Source of the DNA: an uncultured Flavobacteriales bacterium
GTDB taxonomy: Bacteria; Bacteroidota; Bacteroidia; Flavobacteriales_D; Parvicellaceae
Reading direction: 5' to 3'
DNA length: 64,000 bases
Assembly (NCBI GenBank): GCA_943787535.1
Contig: CALSMU010000011.1
Coordinates: 1-64,000, forward strand
Part shown: positions 39,070 through 48,249 of the stretch, one piece after another
How the letters are laid out: each line of letters opens with the position of its first letter
Numbering within the stretch: position 1 is the stretch's first letter
Position numbers and translations under genes: made by a program
The notes under the pieces: model-generated
What the model saw: only the letters and a program-made list of their open reading frames with translations
Databases searched by the model: none
Told to the model about the DNA's origin: nothing

Positions 39070-40098
39070 ATGAAAATTAACAACTTATTGCTAGTCGGTA
39101 TATTGAGTATCGTATTTCTTGTCATTTCCTTCTTTTATGCTCAAAGTATAATTGAATGTGGCAAAAGTTATAAAGAAACTATGCATGAGCATGTTGAGGT
39201 ATTAGATTTTAATGGGCGGCTATTAAGTTCAAAAGAATGGTTGGCAAGCGGATTTAATAGTGATTATGAATGGGATAAAAAGAGGGTAGCATCTGAAGCA
39301 TTGCTAAGAGAAGCGGAGAGTGAATATCGTTCTGCTATTAATGAGTCTAAATCCTTGATCTATATATCTATAGGTTTCTTTTTTATTGTATTTATATTAT
39401 ATGTTCGAGGTGATTATTTTCGGAAAGCAATGGCAGGTTGTTTGTTGGCTTTATCAATCTGCTATTTGTATATTGGAATATTTACACCAATGCTTGAGAT
39501 AAGTGCATTTTCAGAAGACTTGACGATTCCTATTGAGATTGACACAGAGTTAGTTTCAGTGCCAATAAGCGAGGGGCTCAATTATGCAAGTGAATTAACT
39601 AAAGAGTATATAGGTTTAGATTTGGGTACAACTGATCCAGTTGACTACTCTTTATTTAAAAAGGACGTTGTATTCAAAGGAAAAACGTATTATTTCCACC
39701 AAAGCAAGTCAATTGCTGATTTAATAGGAATTTTATTTAAAGATAAGAATTATGTGGTTGCATGGGCTATACTTGCGTTCAGTGTGTTGCTTCCGGTTTT
39801 AAAAATAATAGTCACATTGCTAATCACTTTTATCAAGCCATTTAGAAAGAATAGCGGTTTTTTGGTGTTTGTTAAAATCGTTGGAAAATGGAGTATGGCT
39901 GATGTTTTTGTAGCTTCTTCATTTTTGGTTTTTTTGTCATTTAATAATATGAATGTTGGCGTACAAAATGACAGTAAAGTACTTTTTGGGTTGTACTTCT
40001 TTCTTGCTTACGTAGTCATTTCAATTATAGCTTCAATTTTTGTTTGGCTTGCCATAAGAAGAAATGCTAAGATTAAGCTTCACGAATTAGCATTATAG
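39070..40098 (+). CDS. PqiA-domain membrane protein
   Basis: The 342-residue protein has an N-terminal helix, a periplasmic charged stretch (about 35-95), and a further set of helices. The segment ending KIVGKWSMADVFVASSFLVFL is diagnostic for PqiA-like (paraquat-inducible protein A) domains, which are linked to lipid transport with MCE proteins. MCE partners are not in the window. The 264 bases before it have no gene and no obvious feature. The following gene begins 4 nt after its stop. Confidence 0.8.
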   Translation: MKINNLLLVGILSIVFLVISFFYAQSIIECGKSYKETMHEHVEVLDFNGRLLSSKEWLASGFNSDYEWDKKRVASEALLREAESEYRSAINESKSLIYISIGFFFIVFILYVRGDYFRKAMAGCLLALSICYLYIGIFTPMLEISAFSEDLTIPIEIDTELVSVPISEGLNYASELTKEYIGLDLGTTDPVDYSLFKKDVVFKGKTYYFHQSKSIADLIGILFKDKNYVVAWAILAFSVLLPVLKIIVTLLITFIKPFRKNSGFLVFVKIVGKWSMADVFVASSFLVFLSFNNMNVGVQNDSKVLFGLYFFLAYVVISIIASIFVWLAIRRNAKIKLHELAL

Positions 40099-40102
40099 AA
40101 TA

Positions 40103-40465
40103 ATGGATAAAATAACTTTAGTGCTAGGTGCTAGTTTGAAGCCAGAAAGGTATTCAAACAAGGCTGTACATGCATTAGTTGATAAAAACCATAGTGTTAT
40201 GGCCTTTGGATTGAGAGTAGGAAATATTCGAGGGGTGGAGGTTCATAATAGACTGCCGCTGAAAATAGCTATTGATACCGTAACTTTATATTTAAATGCG
40301 GGTAGACAAAAAGAGTACTATAGTTACTTGGTTGATTTGAAACCAAGAAGAGTTATCTTTAATCCAGGCACAGAGAATTTTGAATTAATTTCAATTTTAG
40401 AAAAAGAAGGAATAATTACTGAAATTGCCTGCACCTTGGTTCTTTTGTCTATAGGAAACTATTAA
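40103..40465 (+). CDS. CoA-binding (YccU-like) domain protein
   Basis: A 120-residue Rossmann-like protein (LVLGASLKPERYSNKAVHAL..., VIFNPGTENFEL) matching the stand-alone CoA-binding/YccU family in length and in the GASxxxxRYS motif. Some relatives bind CoA; the function is unclear. It follows the PqiA-like gene by 4 nt. Confidence 0.85.
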   Translation: MDKITLVLGASLKPERYSNKAVHALVDKNHSVMAFGLRVGNIRGVEVHNRLPLKIAIDTVTLYLNAGRQKEYYSYLVDLKPRRVIFNPGTENFELISILEKEGIITEIACTLVLLSIGNY

Positions 40466-40475
40466 ATTATTTTTC

Positions 40476-40871
40476 ATGCGTTGTAATTTCTTTATGTTAG
40501 CAGAATACGATTATCATTGTCCTCATTGCAACCAGTTGTTAAACGCTGATAATACGGTTATTTTTAAAATTGAAAAAAGTACGGGTGAAAAAGGTTTTAT
40601 TGAGTTAAATCCAAAAGTGGGAGAGTATTCATATAAATGTGAGCCAAATATGATTTTCGAAAATGGTGAAGAAATGGATTTTTTCTGTCCGGCTTGTAGG
40701 GTAAATTTGAAATCTGAAAAATTTCCCAAATTTGTTGAGTTACTATTGCGTGTTTCCAAGAGTGTTCATTTTGAGATGCTTTTTTCTAGGGTTTTTGGTG
40801 ACAGAAGAACCTATGTAATCACCGAAGATATGACAGAGAAGTATGGTGATAATCCCGAAGATTTAATGTAG
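40476..40871 (+). CDS. Small zinc-ribbon protein of unknown function
   Basis: The 131-residue protein has two CxxC pairs (CPHC near residue 15 and CPAC near 71) that would hold a zinc ion, separated by a beta-rich part. An in-frame ATG at 40494 gives MLAEYDYHCPHC and may be the true start. No known family is recognised. It follows the CoA-binding gene by 10 nt and ends convergent with rsmE. Confidence 0.7.
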   Translation: MRCNFFMLAEYDYHCPHCNQLLNADNTVIFKIEKSTGEKGFIELNPKVGEYSYKCEPNMIFENGEEMDFFCPACRVNLKSEKFPKFVELLLRVSKSVHFEMLFSRVFGDRRTYVITEDMTEKYGDNPEDLM

Positions 40872-40919
40872 TTTTTTTTATGCTAGTAGGTCGTGAATAA
40901 ATAGGATTCTTTAAACTGC

Positions 40920-41620
40920 TCAAATTTTGTTCTGAAACTTCATTATCGTGCAAGCAACAATTCCAGCAGTTTCTGTTCTTAATCGATTGTCGCCTAAACT
41001 TACAGGTGTGAAAGCTATTCTTTAAAGCCAGTTCAATTTCATTTGGGCTAAAATCTCCTTCCGGTCCAATAATAATCAATTGGTCTTTAGTGATGTCAGC
41101 ATAATCTTTTAGTTCCTTCTTGTCGCTGTCTTCACAATGTGCTATAAATCGATTTTTATATGTGTTTTCTTTTACAAACTCATTAAGTTTGATTGGAACT
41201 GAAATTTCAGGAAGCCACAGCCTTTGAGATTGTTTCATCGCTGAGATAGCAACTTTATTCCATCTTTCAGTATTGAATTTTCTTCTCTCGGAATTTTCAC
41301 AAATTAAGGGAATAAAATGTGTGATTCCGATTTCAATGGCTTTTTCTAGAAACCATTCTGTTCGATCATTATTTTTTGTAGGTGCCATGGCTATGGCTAT
41401 TTCACAGGTTGGTTTTTCTTTGTAAACAATTGAATCAATTTGTATTTGACATCGCTTAGGGTGTGCATTAGAAATTTCACCCTGCCCTTCAGATCCTTTT
41501 CCGTCAATAATTCTAACCACTAGACCCTGAAGCCATGCGAAGTACTTTTATGGCATGCTTAGATTCAATTTCCGAGAGAGTTACTTCATTTGATATTTTT
41601 TGGGTAAAAAAGGTGTGCAT
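40920..41620 (-). pseudogene. rsmE: 16S rRNA m3U1498 methyltransferase, two frameshifts
   Basis: With two one-base corrections the region gives a normal 232-residue RsmE. The first frame starts MHTFFTQKISNEVTLSEIES and HAIKVLRM; the second runs from VVRIIDGKGSEG through IIIGPEGDFSPNEI; the third ends TPVSLGDNRLRTETAG and a TGA at 40920. The breaks are near 41519-41530 and 41005-41013. The SPOUT-family knot (IGPEGDF, SLGDNRLRTETA) is intact. RsmE methylates U1498 of 16S rRNA. Loss of a conserved rRNA enzyme twice in one gene is unlikely, so a sequence error is favoured. Confidence 0.9.
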
Positions 41621-41632
41621 GACTGAAAGTAA

Positions 41633-41658
41633 AAAGAGGCTGCTTTCACAACCTCTTT
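41633..41658 (-). terminator. Terminator downstream of the TPR protein gene
   Basis: AAAGAGGTTG-tgaaag-CAGCCTCTTT (minus strand) forms a 10-bp stem with one wobble pair and is followed by TTTTTA. It sits just after the TPR gene stop at 41679. Confidence 0.75.
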
Positions 41659-41678
41659 ATTATTCTATTAATTAAATA

Positions 41679-42446
41679 TTACTTCTCTAATTCAGCTAGC
41701 ATTTTTTCGCACTTTTTAAAGCACTTAACCGCATCTTCATATTTTTGCGGAAGTTCCATGGCTTTCTTAAGAAATTTGATGGCGTATTCGTCATTTTTCA
41801 TTTCATGGTAAGTCATTGCTAGTTCATATGTATGCAGCATATACCATGGTTCTATCTTGATAGCTTTTTGAAACATTTCTAAAGCGTCTTTAAAAGACCC
41901 TCCTTCTGGAGTTCCTCCGTAAAAAGTGTTTACCATTGTTTTTTCAAATTTACTAAACCCAGCAAATGTTCTGTGCCATCTACCCATTATGTGATATGCC
42001 CCTGCTTCATTTGGATCTAATTTAATTACTTTATCGCATTCTGTTTTAATTTCCTTTGCATTTGCAATTTTGTCCTTTGTTCCGGCATTTTCATTTTCAC
42101 GTGCAAGAGCCAATGCATAAGAGTAATGAGCAAATGCATGATTGTCATTAAGTTTTTTTGCTTTGGCAGCTATAGATTTAGCTTTAGCGTAAAATTTTAA
42201 TTGCAATTTAGCATCCGTCAAGTTTGCACCAACTTTACTGTAAGCAAAACTTAGATTGGATAGGTAATCAACATTGGTTGAATCCATCTCTGCTAACTTT
42301 TTAAAAACAGGTAACATTTTTTTGTTGTTAATTTGTTTTTTGTATTTCAAACCTTGCTGGTATAATTCTGCTTCTGTCTGTGCTATTGAGATAGATGTTG
42401 TGAATAATGTTACTAGTGTTATTGCTAATGCTATTCCTTTTTTCAT
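41679..42446 (-). CDS. Secreted TPR-repeat protein
   Basis: The 255-residue protein has a signal peptide (MKKGIALAITLVTLFTTSISIA) and several tetratricopeptide repeats, e.g. LYQQGLKYKKQ, NLSFAYSKVG, HAFAHYSYALALARE, AGAYHIMGRWH, ALEMFQKAIKIEPW and AMTYHEMKN. It is probably periplasmic and binds proteins. It lies 25 nt downstream of the yihY gene. Confidence 0.85.
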   Translation of the reverse strand: MKKGIALAITLVTLFTTSISIAQTEAELYQQGLKYKKQINNKKMLPVFKKLAEMDSTNVDYLSNLSFAYSKVGANLTDAKLQLKFYAKAKSIAAKAKKLNDNHAFAHYSYALALARENENAGTKDKIANAKEIKTECDKVIKLDPNEAGAYHIMGRWHRTFAGFSKFEKTMVNTFYGGTPEGGSFKDALEMFQKAIKIEPWYMLHTYELAMTYHEMKNDEYAIKFLKKAMELPQKYEDAVKCFKKCEKMLAELEK

Positions 42447-42471
42447 TTTTAAATATTTTTATTTGATGTTT

Positions 42472-43416
42472 TTAGTCCAAATCAGATGCCAAAGTTACAG
42501 AATTTTGTTTTGTGTTTAAATTACCCCTTGCGGAAAGTTCAAAACCAACCAACATAATATAACTCGCTACGTTAACCCAAATTAATATCATTAACAAAGA
42601 TCCAATTGAGCCGTACAACTCATTGTATTTTCCGAAATTTGCAAAGAAAAAAGTTAATCCGTAAGAGGCTATTATAATAATTATAGTCGATAAAGTTGCT
42701 CCTGCTGAAATGAATTTCCATTCAGTTCTCTCAGTGTTACCAATATTGTATAAGGTGCTAATAGCGAGAATAAGGCTAATAATAATAATGCCCCATTTTA
42801 AAAACTGGTATCCGGTTTTTATCATAAAACCTAGGCTTTGGTAGTCTTTATTGTATGCAAAATATTCTCCGAGCATTATTGCGGATAACGCTATGATGAA
42901 CAATGCTGATATTATACCAAATATTCCTAATGAAATAAGTCGTTGCCGTATTGGTTTTCTTTTTAACTGTAATTGATGCGAACTGTTAAAGGCAGTAAGC
43001 ATGGTGTTGATTCCATTTGAAGCAAAATACAGCGATAAAAAGAATCCAATTGATAATACACCGCTGTGCTTATGGTTAATGAGGTCGTTTATCGTGTTTT
43101 CAATCAATGCATAGACATCTTTAGGTAGCAAGTTGTTAAGCCCTTCTAATAAGTTGCTTTGAAAGTTTTCAATTGGGATATATGGAATTAATGACAGGAA
43201 AAAGATTATTCCAGGAAATAGTGCCATGAAAAATTTGAAGGAAATAGCTGAACTTCTTATTCCATATTGAGATTTGCTAAAAGATTCAAATAAAAAATGA
43301 AGAGTAACATAAAGAGTCATTCCCTCAAATCCAGGGAGAATAATTTTTTTACTCCATGCGGTTAGTTGTTTGCTGAACTTATTGTGTTGTAAGAAATATA
43401 GTAGTTTTTTCAACAT
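42472..43416 (-). CDS. YihY/BrkB-family inner-membrane protein
   Basis: From the ATG at 43416 the protein has 314 residues; that start overlaps the nadC stop by 1 nt (TAATG), which makes it much better than the longer frame at 43494. Six hydrophobic helices and RSSAISFKFFMALFPGIIFF, LSIGFFLSLYFASNGINTM and YGSIGSLLMILIWVNVASYI are characteristic of the YihY/UPF0761 family, once called ribonuclease BN. Possibly a transporter; the function is unsettled. Confidence 0.9.
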   Translation of the reverse strand: MLKKLLYFLQHNKFSKQLTAWSKKIILPGFEGMTLYVTLHFLFESFSKSQYGIRSSAISFKFFMALFPGIIFFLSLIPYIPIENFQSNLLEGLNNLLPKDVYALIENTINDLINHKHSGVLSIGFFLSLYFASNGINTMLTAFNSSHQLQLKRKPIRQRLISLGIFGIISALFIIALSAIMLGEYFAYNKDYQSLGFMIKTGYQFLKWGIIIISLILAISTLYNIGNTERTEWKFISAGATLSTIIIIIASYGLTFFFANFGKYNELYGSIGSLLMILIWVNVASYIMLVGFELSARGNLNTKQNSVTLASDLD

Positions 43417-44248
43417 TAAATCGCTTTTAGACTTAAGTCCATGTTGTGCACAGAGTGTGTTAAAGCTCCAACAGAAATAAAGTCTACACCGCATTCAGCA
43501 TAATTCCTTAATGATTCTAGAGTGATGCCTCCTGAAGCTTCTGTTTCTGCTTTACCTTCAATTAATTCAACAGCAGTTCTTATATCTTCGAATGAAAAGT
43601 TGTCCAACATAATTCTTTGAATTCCTCCAACTTTTAAAATTTCTTTTACTTCATCAAGGTTTCTGGCTTCAACTTCAATTTTTAAATTTAAATTATTTGA
43701 TTTCAGGTAATCAGTTGTTTTACGGATAGCTTTTTCAATGTTTCCAGCAAAATCAATATGGTTGTCTTTGAGCATTATCATGTCATATAGCCCCATTCTG
43801 TGATTATGACCGCCGCCAATTAATACAGCTTCTTTTTCCAAAAATCGGAGCAAAGGAGTTGTTTTCCTTGTGTCTAAAACTTTTGTTTTAAGTCCATTCA
43901 ATTCATTGACATACTTCTTGGTAAGCGTTGCAATAGCGCTCATCCGCTGCATTACATTAAGAACTAGACGTTCAGCACCTAAGAGTTTTTGGGAATTTCC
44001 ATCTATGTAAAAGGCGATATCACCATATTTACTTCAGATCCATCTTCAATTAATTGTTCAAATTGAATACTGCTGTCAAATTCTTTAAAAATCTGTTTCG
44101 CAATTTCAATTCCTGCAATAATCCCATCTTCTTTTACCAATAATTTTGCTTTTCCATTAGCATCATCAGGAATACAAGCCAAAGCCGAATGATCACCCTC
44201 TTTAATGTCTTCTTCAATTGCTAGCCGAACAAATTCTTTAATATCCAT
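43416..44248 (-). pseudogene. nadC: Nicotinate-nucleotide pyrophosphorylase (carboxylating), one-base frameshift
   Basis: The two frames join into one NadC of 277 residues: the N-terminal domain with AIEEDIKEGDHSALACIP, the quinolinate-binding domain after the join (YGDIAFYIDGNSQKLL, ERLVLNVMQRMSAIAT, DTRKTTPLLRFLEK), and the C-terminal barrel (VEARNLDEV, LDNFSFEDI, EASGGITLESL, DFISVGALTHS). Adding one A near 44026-44031 restores the frame. NadC makes NaMN from quinolinate. It is probably intact in the cell, since the rest is highly conserved. The gene is coupled to yihY. Confidence 0.92.
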
Positions 44249-44387
44249 TTCTGTAAAAATTTAATGGAACAAAATTAAAACAATTTTTTACTGTAAGTTT
44301 GTTTTATAGGAGTTGTTTAAAGTCCTATTGCGATTGGGGAAAGTGAATTATTTTTAATTAAAACGTACCAATTATTACAAATTTAGT

Positions 44388-44861
44388 ATGAAGATTACAT
44401 TGATAGCAGTTGGAAAAACGATTAAATCCTTTTTAATTGAAGGAGAGGCTACGTATGAAAAACGTCTAAAACATTACATAGGTTTTGATGAAATAATTAT
44501 TCCTGAATTAAAAAAAGCGTCAAAATTATCAGAGAATCAAATTAAGGAAAAGGAGGGTAAGTTAATTTTAGAAAAAGTAGAAAAATCAGATTGGCTAATT
44601 CTGTTAGACGAAAATGGAAAGGAATTTTCATCTATTAACTTTAGTCAATTTTTACAAAAGCAAATGAACTCGGGTGTTAAGCGAGTGGTGTTTGTTATTG
44701 GAGGTGCTTATGGTTTTTCTGAAGACGTGTACAAAACTGCTAATCAGAAAATTTCATTATCTAAAATGACTTTCTCCCATCAAATGGTGCGCATGATTTT
44801 TAAAGAACAATTGTACAGGGGGTTTACAATATTGAAGGGTGAGCCTTATCATCATGAGTAG
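44388..44861 (+). CDS. rlmH: 23S rRNA (pseudouridine1915-N3)-methyltransferase RlmH
   Basis: The 157-residue SPOUT enzyme has the right length and motifs: GKTIKSFLIEGEATYEKRL, LILLDENGKEFSS, VVFVIGGAYGFSEDV, LSKMTFSHQMVRMIFKEQLYR and the typical end EPYHHE. It methylates pseudouridine 1915 in 23S rRNA helix 69. It is divergent from nadC and ends before the glycan locus. A candidate divergent promoter region of 139 nt precedes it. Confidence 0.96.
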   Translation: MKITLIAVGKTIKSFLIEGEATYEKRLKHYIGFDEIIIPELKKASKLSENQIKEKEGKLILEKVEKSDWLILLDENGKEFSSINFSQFLQKQMNSGVKRVVFVIGGAYGFSEDVYKTANQKISLSKMTFSHQMVRMIFKEQLYRGFTILKGEPYHHE

Positions 44862-45017
44862 CTCTAGTTGTTGTTATATAGTTAGTTATATGTAGTTCTG
44901 ATTAAAAATACGCTTTATTAAAGTTCTAAGTTGATTGTTTCTAGGGTGTTCTGGTCGTTATTTATTCTAATTCGATTAAAACAAGTATTTCGATACAGAA
45001 ATACTTGTTAAATATCA

Positions 45018-45968
45018 ATGTCAATATTGTCAATATATTCGGGCGCTAATGAAATAATAATATATTTGCAATTCAAAAATAAAATTACTATCCCTTTAAA
45101 ATTATTAAAATTGGCTTCAGAAAATGATTATATTGAAAAAATAACTCCAAAAAAACACCTTTTAGATCTCAATCTGAAAGAAATTTGGAACTATAAAGAT
45201 TTACTATTCCTTTTTGTTAGAAGGGATTTTGTCGCTGTTTATAAACAAACTATTTTAGGCCCTCTATGGTTTTTTATTCAGCCCATATTTACAACACTAA
45301 TTTTCACTGTAGTTTTTGGTAGATTAGCTTCTATTCCAACTGACGGATTGCCTCCGGTTTTATTTTATATGATAGGTATTACATGTTGGAATTATTTTGC
45401 CGAGTGTTTAATCAAAACATCAAATACATTTATTTTGAATTCAAATATTTTTGGCAAAGTTTATTTTCCAAGATTAGTTCTTCCCATATCAATTGTCATC
45501 TCAAGTATATTAAAATTTGGTATCCAGTTTGTGCTCTTCATTTCATTTCTTATTTACTACTATATTCAAGGGGCAGATATTCAGCCAAACATTTTTATTC
45601 TTCTTCTTCCCTTTCTTTTATTATTAATGGCAGGTTTAGGTTTAGGTTTTGGAATTTTTATTTCCTCACTCACTACTAAATATAGAGATTTTCAGTTTTT
45701 AATTGCTTTTGGAGTGCAGCTATTTATGTATGCAACTCCAATTGTTTACCCGCTTTCATTAGCAAAAGAAAAATTAGGTTCCTACAGTTGGATTGCCGTA
45801 GCCAATCCTATGACATCAATCATAGAGGCCATGAAATATGCATTTTTAGGGCATGGAGAATTAAATTGGTATTATCTTGCTTATAGCACGCTATTTATGA
45901 TGGTCTTATTATTTATTGGGGTAGTTACATTTAATAAAGTAGAACAAACATTTATGGATACTGTATGA
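45018..45968 (+). CDS. wzm: ABC-2 type polysaccharide export permease (Wzm)
   Basis: The 316-residue protein has six membrane segments and the Wzm-type segments LFVRRDFVAVYKQTILGPLWFFIQP and VAVANPMTSIIEAMKYAFLG (read with the neighbour residues). Homology starts near residue 35, and a TTG at 45111 would give a 285-residue protein of normal length, with a TATATTTG -7-like box just upstream (45061-45068); the longer start is kept only because no good codon is certain. It forms the exporter with the Wzt ATPase, whose start overlaps by 4 nt, and moves lipid-linked O-antigen or capsule across the inner membrane. Confidence 0.88.
   Translation: MSILSIYSGANEIIIYLQFKNKITIPLKLLKLASENDYIEKITPKKHLLDLNLKEIWNYKDLLFLFVRRDFVAVYKQTILGPLWFFIQPIFTTLIFTVVFGRLASIPTDGLPPVLFYMIGITCWNYFAECLIKTSNTFILNSNIFGKVYFPRLVLPISIVISSILKFGIQFVLFISFLIYYYIQGADIQPNIFILLLPFLLLLMAGLGLGFGIFISSLTTKYRDFQFLIAFGVQLFMYATPIVYPLSLAKEKLGSYSWIAVANPMTSIIEAMKYAFLGHGELNWYYLAYSTLFMMVLLFIGVVTFNKVEQTFMDTV
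45061..45068 (+). promoter_or_regulatory. Candidate -7 box of the glycan locus
   Basis: TATATTTG matches TANNTTTG. No TTG sits at the proper distance upstream. If it is real, the transcript starts inside the longest reading frame and supports the downstream start of the permease. It is weak evidence by itself. Confidence 0.3.
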
Positions 45969-47236
45969 GTTGGATGATAAAAATAGAGGACGTTTCTAAA
46001 ATGTATCGTTTAGGACTTGTTAGCTCAGGAACATTGCAAGATGATTTTAAAAGGGCTTGGTATAAGTTTAAAGGAAAAGAAGATCCATTTCTAAAAATTG
46101 GAGAAGAAAATAAAAGGGATACTGCTGGTAGCGATTACGTATGGGCGTTAAAAGACATAAACTTCGAAGTTAAAAAAGGAGAAATATTAGGAATTATTGG
46201 AAAAAATGGTGCAGGAAAGTCTACTTTACTAAAATTACTCTCAAAAGTAACTAAGCCATCTACAGGCAGTATTAAAACAAGAGGAAGGATTGCCAGTTTA
46301 TTAGAAGTTGGAACCGGATTTCATCCAGAACTAACTGGGCGAGAAAATATTTTTTTGAATGGCGCTATCTTAGGGATGAAAAAATCTGAAATTAAAAGCA
46401 AATTTGATGAAATAGTAGATTTCTCTGGATGTGAAAGATACATTGATACACCTGTAAAAAGATATTCCTCTGGAATGTATGTGAGGCTTGCTTTTGCTGT
46501 AGCAGCTCACCTGGAACCAGAGATATTAGTTGTAGATGAAGTGTTAGCTGTTGGTGATGCTGAGTTCCAAAAAAAAGCAATTGGCAAAATGAAAGATGTT
46601 AGCCAAGGACAAGGAAGAACAGTACTTTTTGTGAGCCACAATATGGGAAGCATAAAATCACTATGCTCTAAGTCCATATTAATGAAAAATGGCACCATAA
46701 CTAAATATGGGAAAACAGATGAGGTTATAAACACTTATTTAAATGATTCTTCTTCTAATTCAATAGTACCTCTGAATGAAAGAGATGATAGAAAAGGAAG
46801 TGGAAAACTAATTGCAGAAAGTATAAAATTATATAATTCTAATAATATTGAAACTAGTGAATTTATCCCTGGAGAAAGAATGAAGTTGATTTTTAAGTTA
46901 AACGGTAATCTTGAAAGTGGTAAGTTTTTATTTAATGTAATTTTTACCAATAATTTCGGAAGTGCAGTTGCTATGTTTAGATCTGATGAAATCAATCCAA
47001 ATTTAGAATTAAATACAGAAAAGATAATTTCTATTGAGATTCCAAAACTAAATTTAAGACCGGAACACTACAATATATCTTATTATATAGCAAACAACTC
47101 CTTTTCGTCTGAAAACTTTTATGATTCATTAGAAAATTGTGTTTCGTTTGAAGTATTAAATTTTGACTACTTTAAATCCGGTAAAATGATTAAAAATGGT
47201 AATTTTGGTTTAATTAATGCAAACATACATTCGTAA
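45965..47236 (+). CDS. wzt: ABC polysaccharide export ATPase with C-terminal cargo domain (Wzt)
   Basis: The 423-residue protein has the ATPase domain (about 1-245): GIIGKNGAGKSTLLKLL, the Q-loop region, YSSGMYVRLAFAVAAHLEP signature, and LVVDEVLAVGDAEFQKK with a late H-loop. The C-terminal part (about 265-420) is a beta-sandwich like the Wzt C-terminal domains that recognise the terminal residue of the O-antigen. Thus the glycan made here is expected to be capped before export. It is coupled to Wzm by an ATGA overlap. Confidence 0.92.
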   Translation: MSWMIKIEDVSKMYRLGLVSSGTLQDDFKRAWYKFKGKEDPFLKIGEENKRDTAGSDYVWALKDINFEVKKGEILGIIGKNGAGKSTLLKLLSKVTKPSTGSIKTRGRIASLLEVGTGFHPELTGRENIFLNGAILGMKKSEIKSKFDEIVDFSGCERYIDTPVKRYSSGMYVRLAFAVAAHLEPEILVVDEVLAVGDAEFQKKAIGKMKDVSQGQGRTVLFVSHNMGSIKSLCSKSILMKNGTITKYGKTDEVINTYLNDSSSNSIVPLNERDDRKGSGKLIAESIKLYNSNNIETSEFIPGERMKLIFKLNGNLESGKFLFNVIFTNNFGSAVAMFRSDEINPNLELNTEKIISIEIPKLNLRPEHYNISYYIANNSFSSENFYDSLENCVSFEVLNFDYFKSGKMIKNGNFGLINANIHS

Positions 47237-47250
47237 ATACATAAATTAAA

Positions 47251-48249
47251 ATGTTAAACAACAAAACTATTCTAATAACTGGTGGTACAGGTTCTTTGGG
47301 AAAAGCCTTAACAAAAAGAATACTTTCCAGATGGCCAAATATTAAGAAGCTTATTATTTATTCAAGAGATGAACAAAAACAATTTCAAATGTCTCAGGAA
47401 TTTTCACCAGAAAAATATCATCAAATTAGATATTTCATTGGAGATGTTAGAGACTTCAATAGATTAAATAGAGCATTACATGAAGTTGATTTTGTAATTC
47501 ATGCTGCAGCTATGAAACATGTGCACATTGCAGAGTACAATCCAGATGAGTGTGTGAAAACAAATATTGGAGGTGCAGAAAATATAATCAATGCTGCTGT
47601 TGCTAATAAGGTACAAAGAGTTGTGGCTTTATCCACTGACAAAGCATGTGCTCCAATTAATTTATATGGAGCAACTAAATTAACTTCTGATAAGCTTTTT
47701 ATTGCAGCAAATAATATTACTGGATTTAATGATATAAAATTTTCTGTAGTCAGATATGGAAACGTAATGGGTTCAAATGGATCAGTAATGCCATTTTTTG
47801 AAGAGAAAAAAGAAGAAGGTGTTCTACCTATTACCAATCCAAATATGACCAGATTTAACATATCATTAGATGAAGGAGTTGATATGGTCTTATATGCCTT
47901 ATTAAATGCATGGGGAGGCGAATTATTTGTGCCTAAAATCTCATCCTATAAAATTACTGATGTAGCCAAAGCTATTGCACCAGAATGTGAGCATAAAGTG
48001 GTAGGAATTCGACCGGGAGAAAAAATTCATGAAGAAATGATAACAAGTTCCGATTCATATACAACTTATGACATTAATAGCTATTACGTTATATTGCCTC
48101 TTGAACCGGCATGGGAACTATCTAGATTTATCTCAAAATTTAATGCAAAAAAAGTACCCGAAGGATTTCATTATAATTCTAAAAATAATGATAACTATTT
48201 ATCAATTGAAGAACTAAAAAAATTGATTAAAACTCATGTTACAAAATGA
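47251..48249 (+). CDS. pseB: UDP-GlcNAc 4,6-dehydratase (inverting), PseB
   Basis: The 332-residue extended SDR has the NAD site ITGGTGSLGKALTK, HAAAMKHVHIAEYNP, the catalytic segment STDKACAPINLYGATK, and GSVMPFFEEK and RPGEKIHEEMI. This is the FlaA1/PseB type: it produces UDP-4-keto-6-deoxy-L-AltNAc with C5 inversion, the first step of pseudaminic acid synthesis. It follows wzt by 14 nt and overlaps pseC by 4 nt. Confidence 0.95.
   Translation: MLNNKTILITGGTGSLGKALTKRILSRWPNIKKLIIYSRDEQKQFQMSQEFSPEKYHQIRYFIGDVRDFNRLNRALHEVDFVIHAAAMKHVHIAEYNPDECVKTNIGGAENIINAAVANKVQRVVALSTDKACAPINLYGATKLTSDKLFIAANNITGFNDIKFSVVRYGNVMGSNGSVMPFFEEKKEEGVLPITNPNMTRFNISLDEGVDMVLYALLNAWGGELFVPKISSYKITDVAKAIAPECEHKVVGIRPGEKIHEEMITSSDSYTTYDINSYYVILPLEPAWELSRFISKFNAKKVPEGFHYNSKNNDNYLSIEELKKLIKTHVTK

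Noticed and set aside
42472-43494. Longer start of the YihY gene at 43494
   Set aside because: The extra 26 residues overlap nadC and look like no family member; the ATG at 43416 couples to the nadC stop.
44870-45060. tRNA or riboswitch before the glycan locus
   Set aside because: Only AT-rich sequence with short repeats (acttgtt/aagtatttc); no cloverleaf or conserved element.
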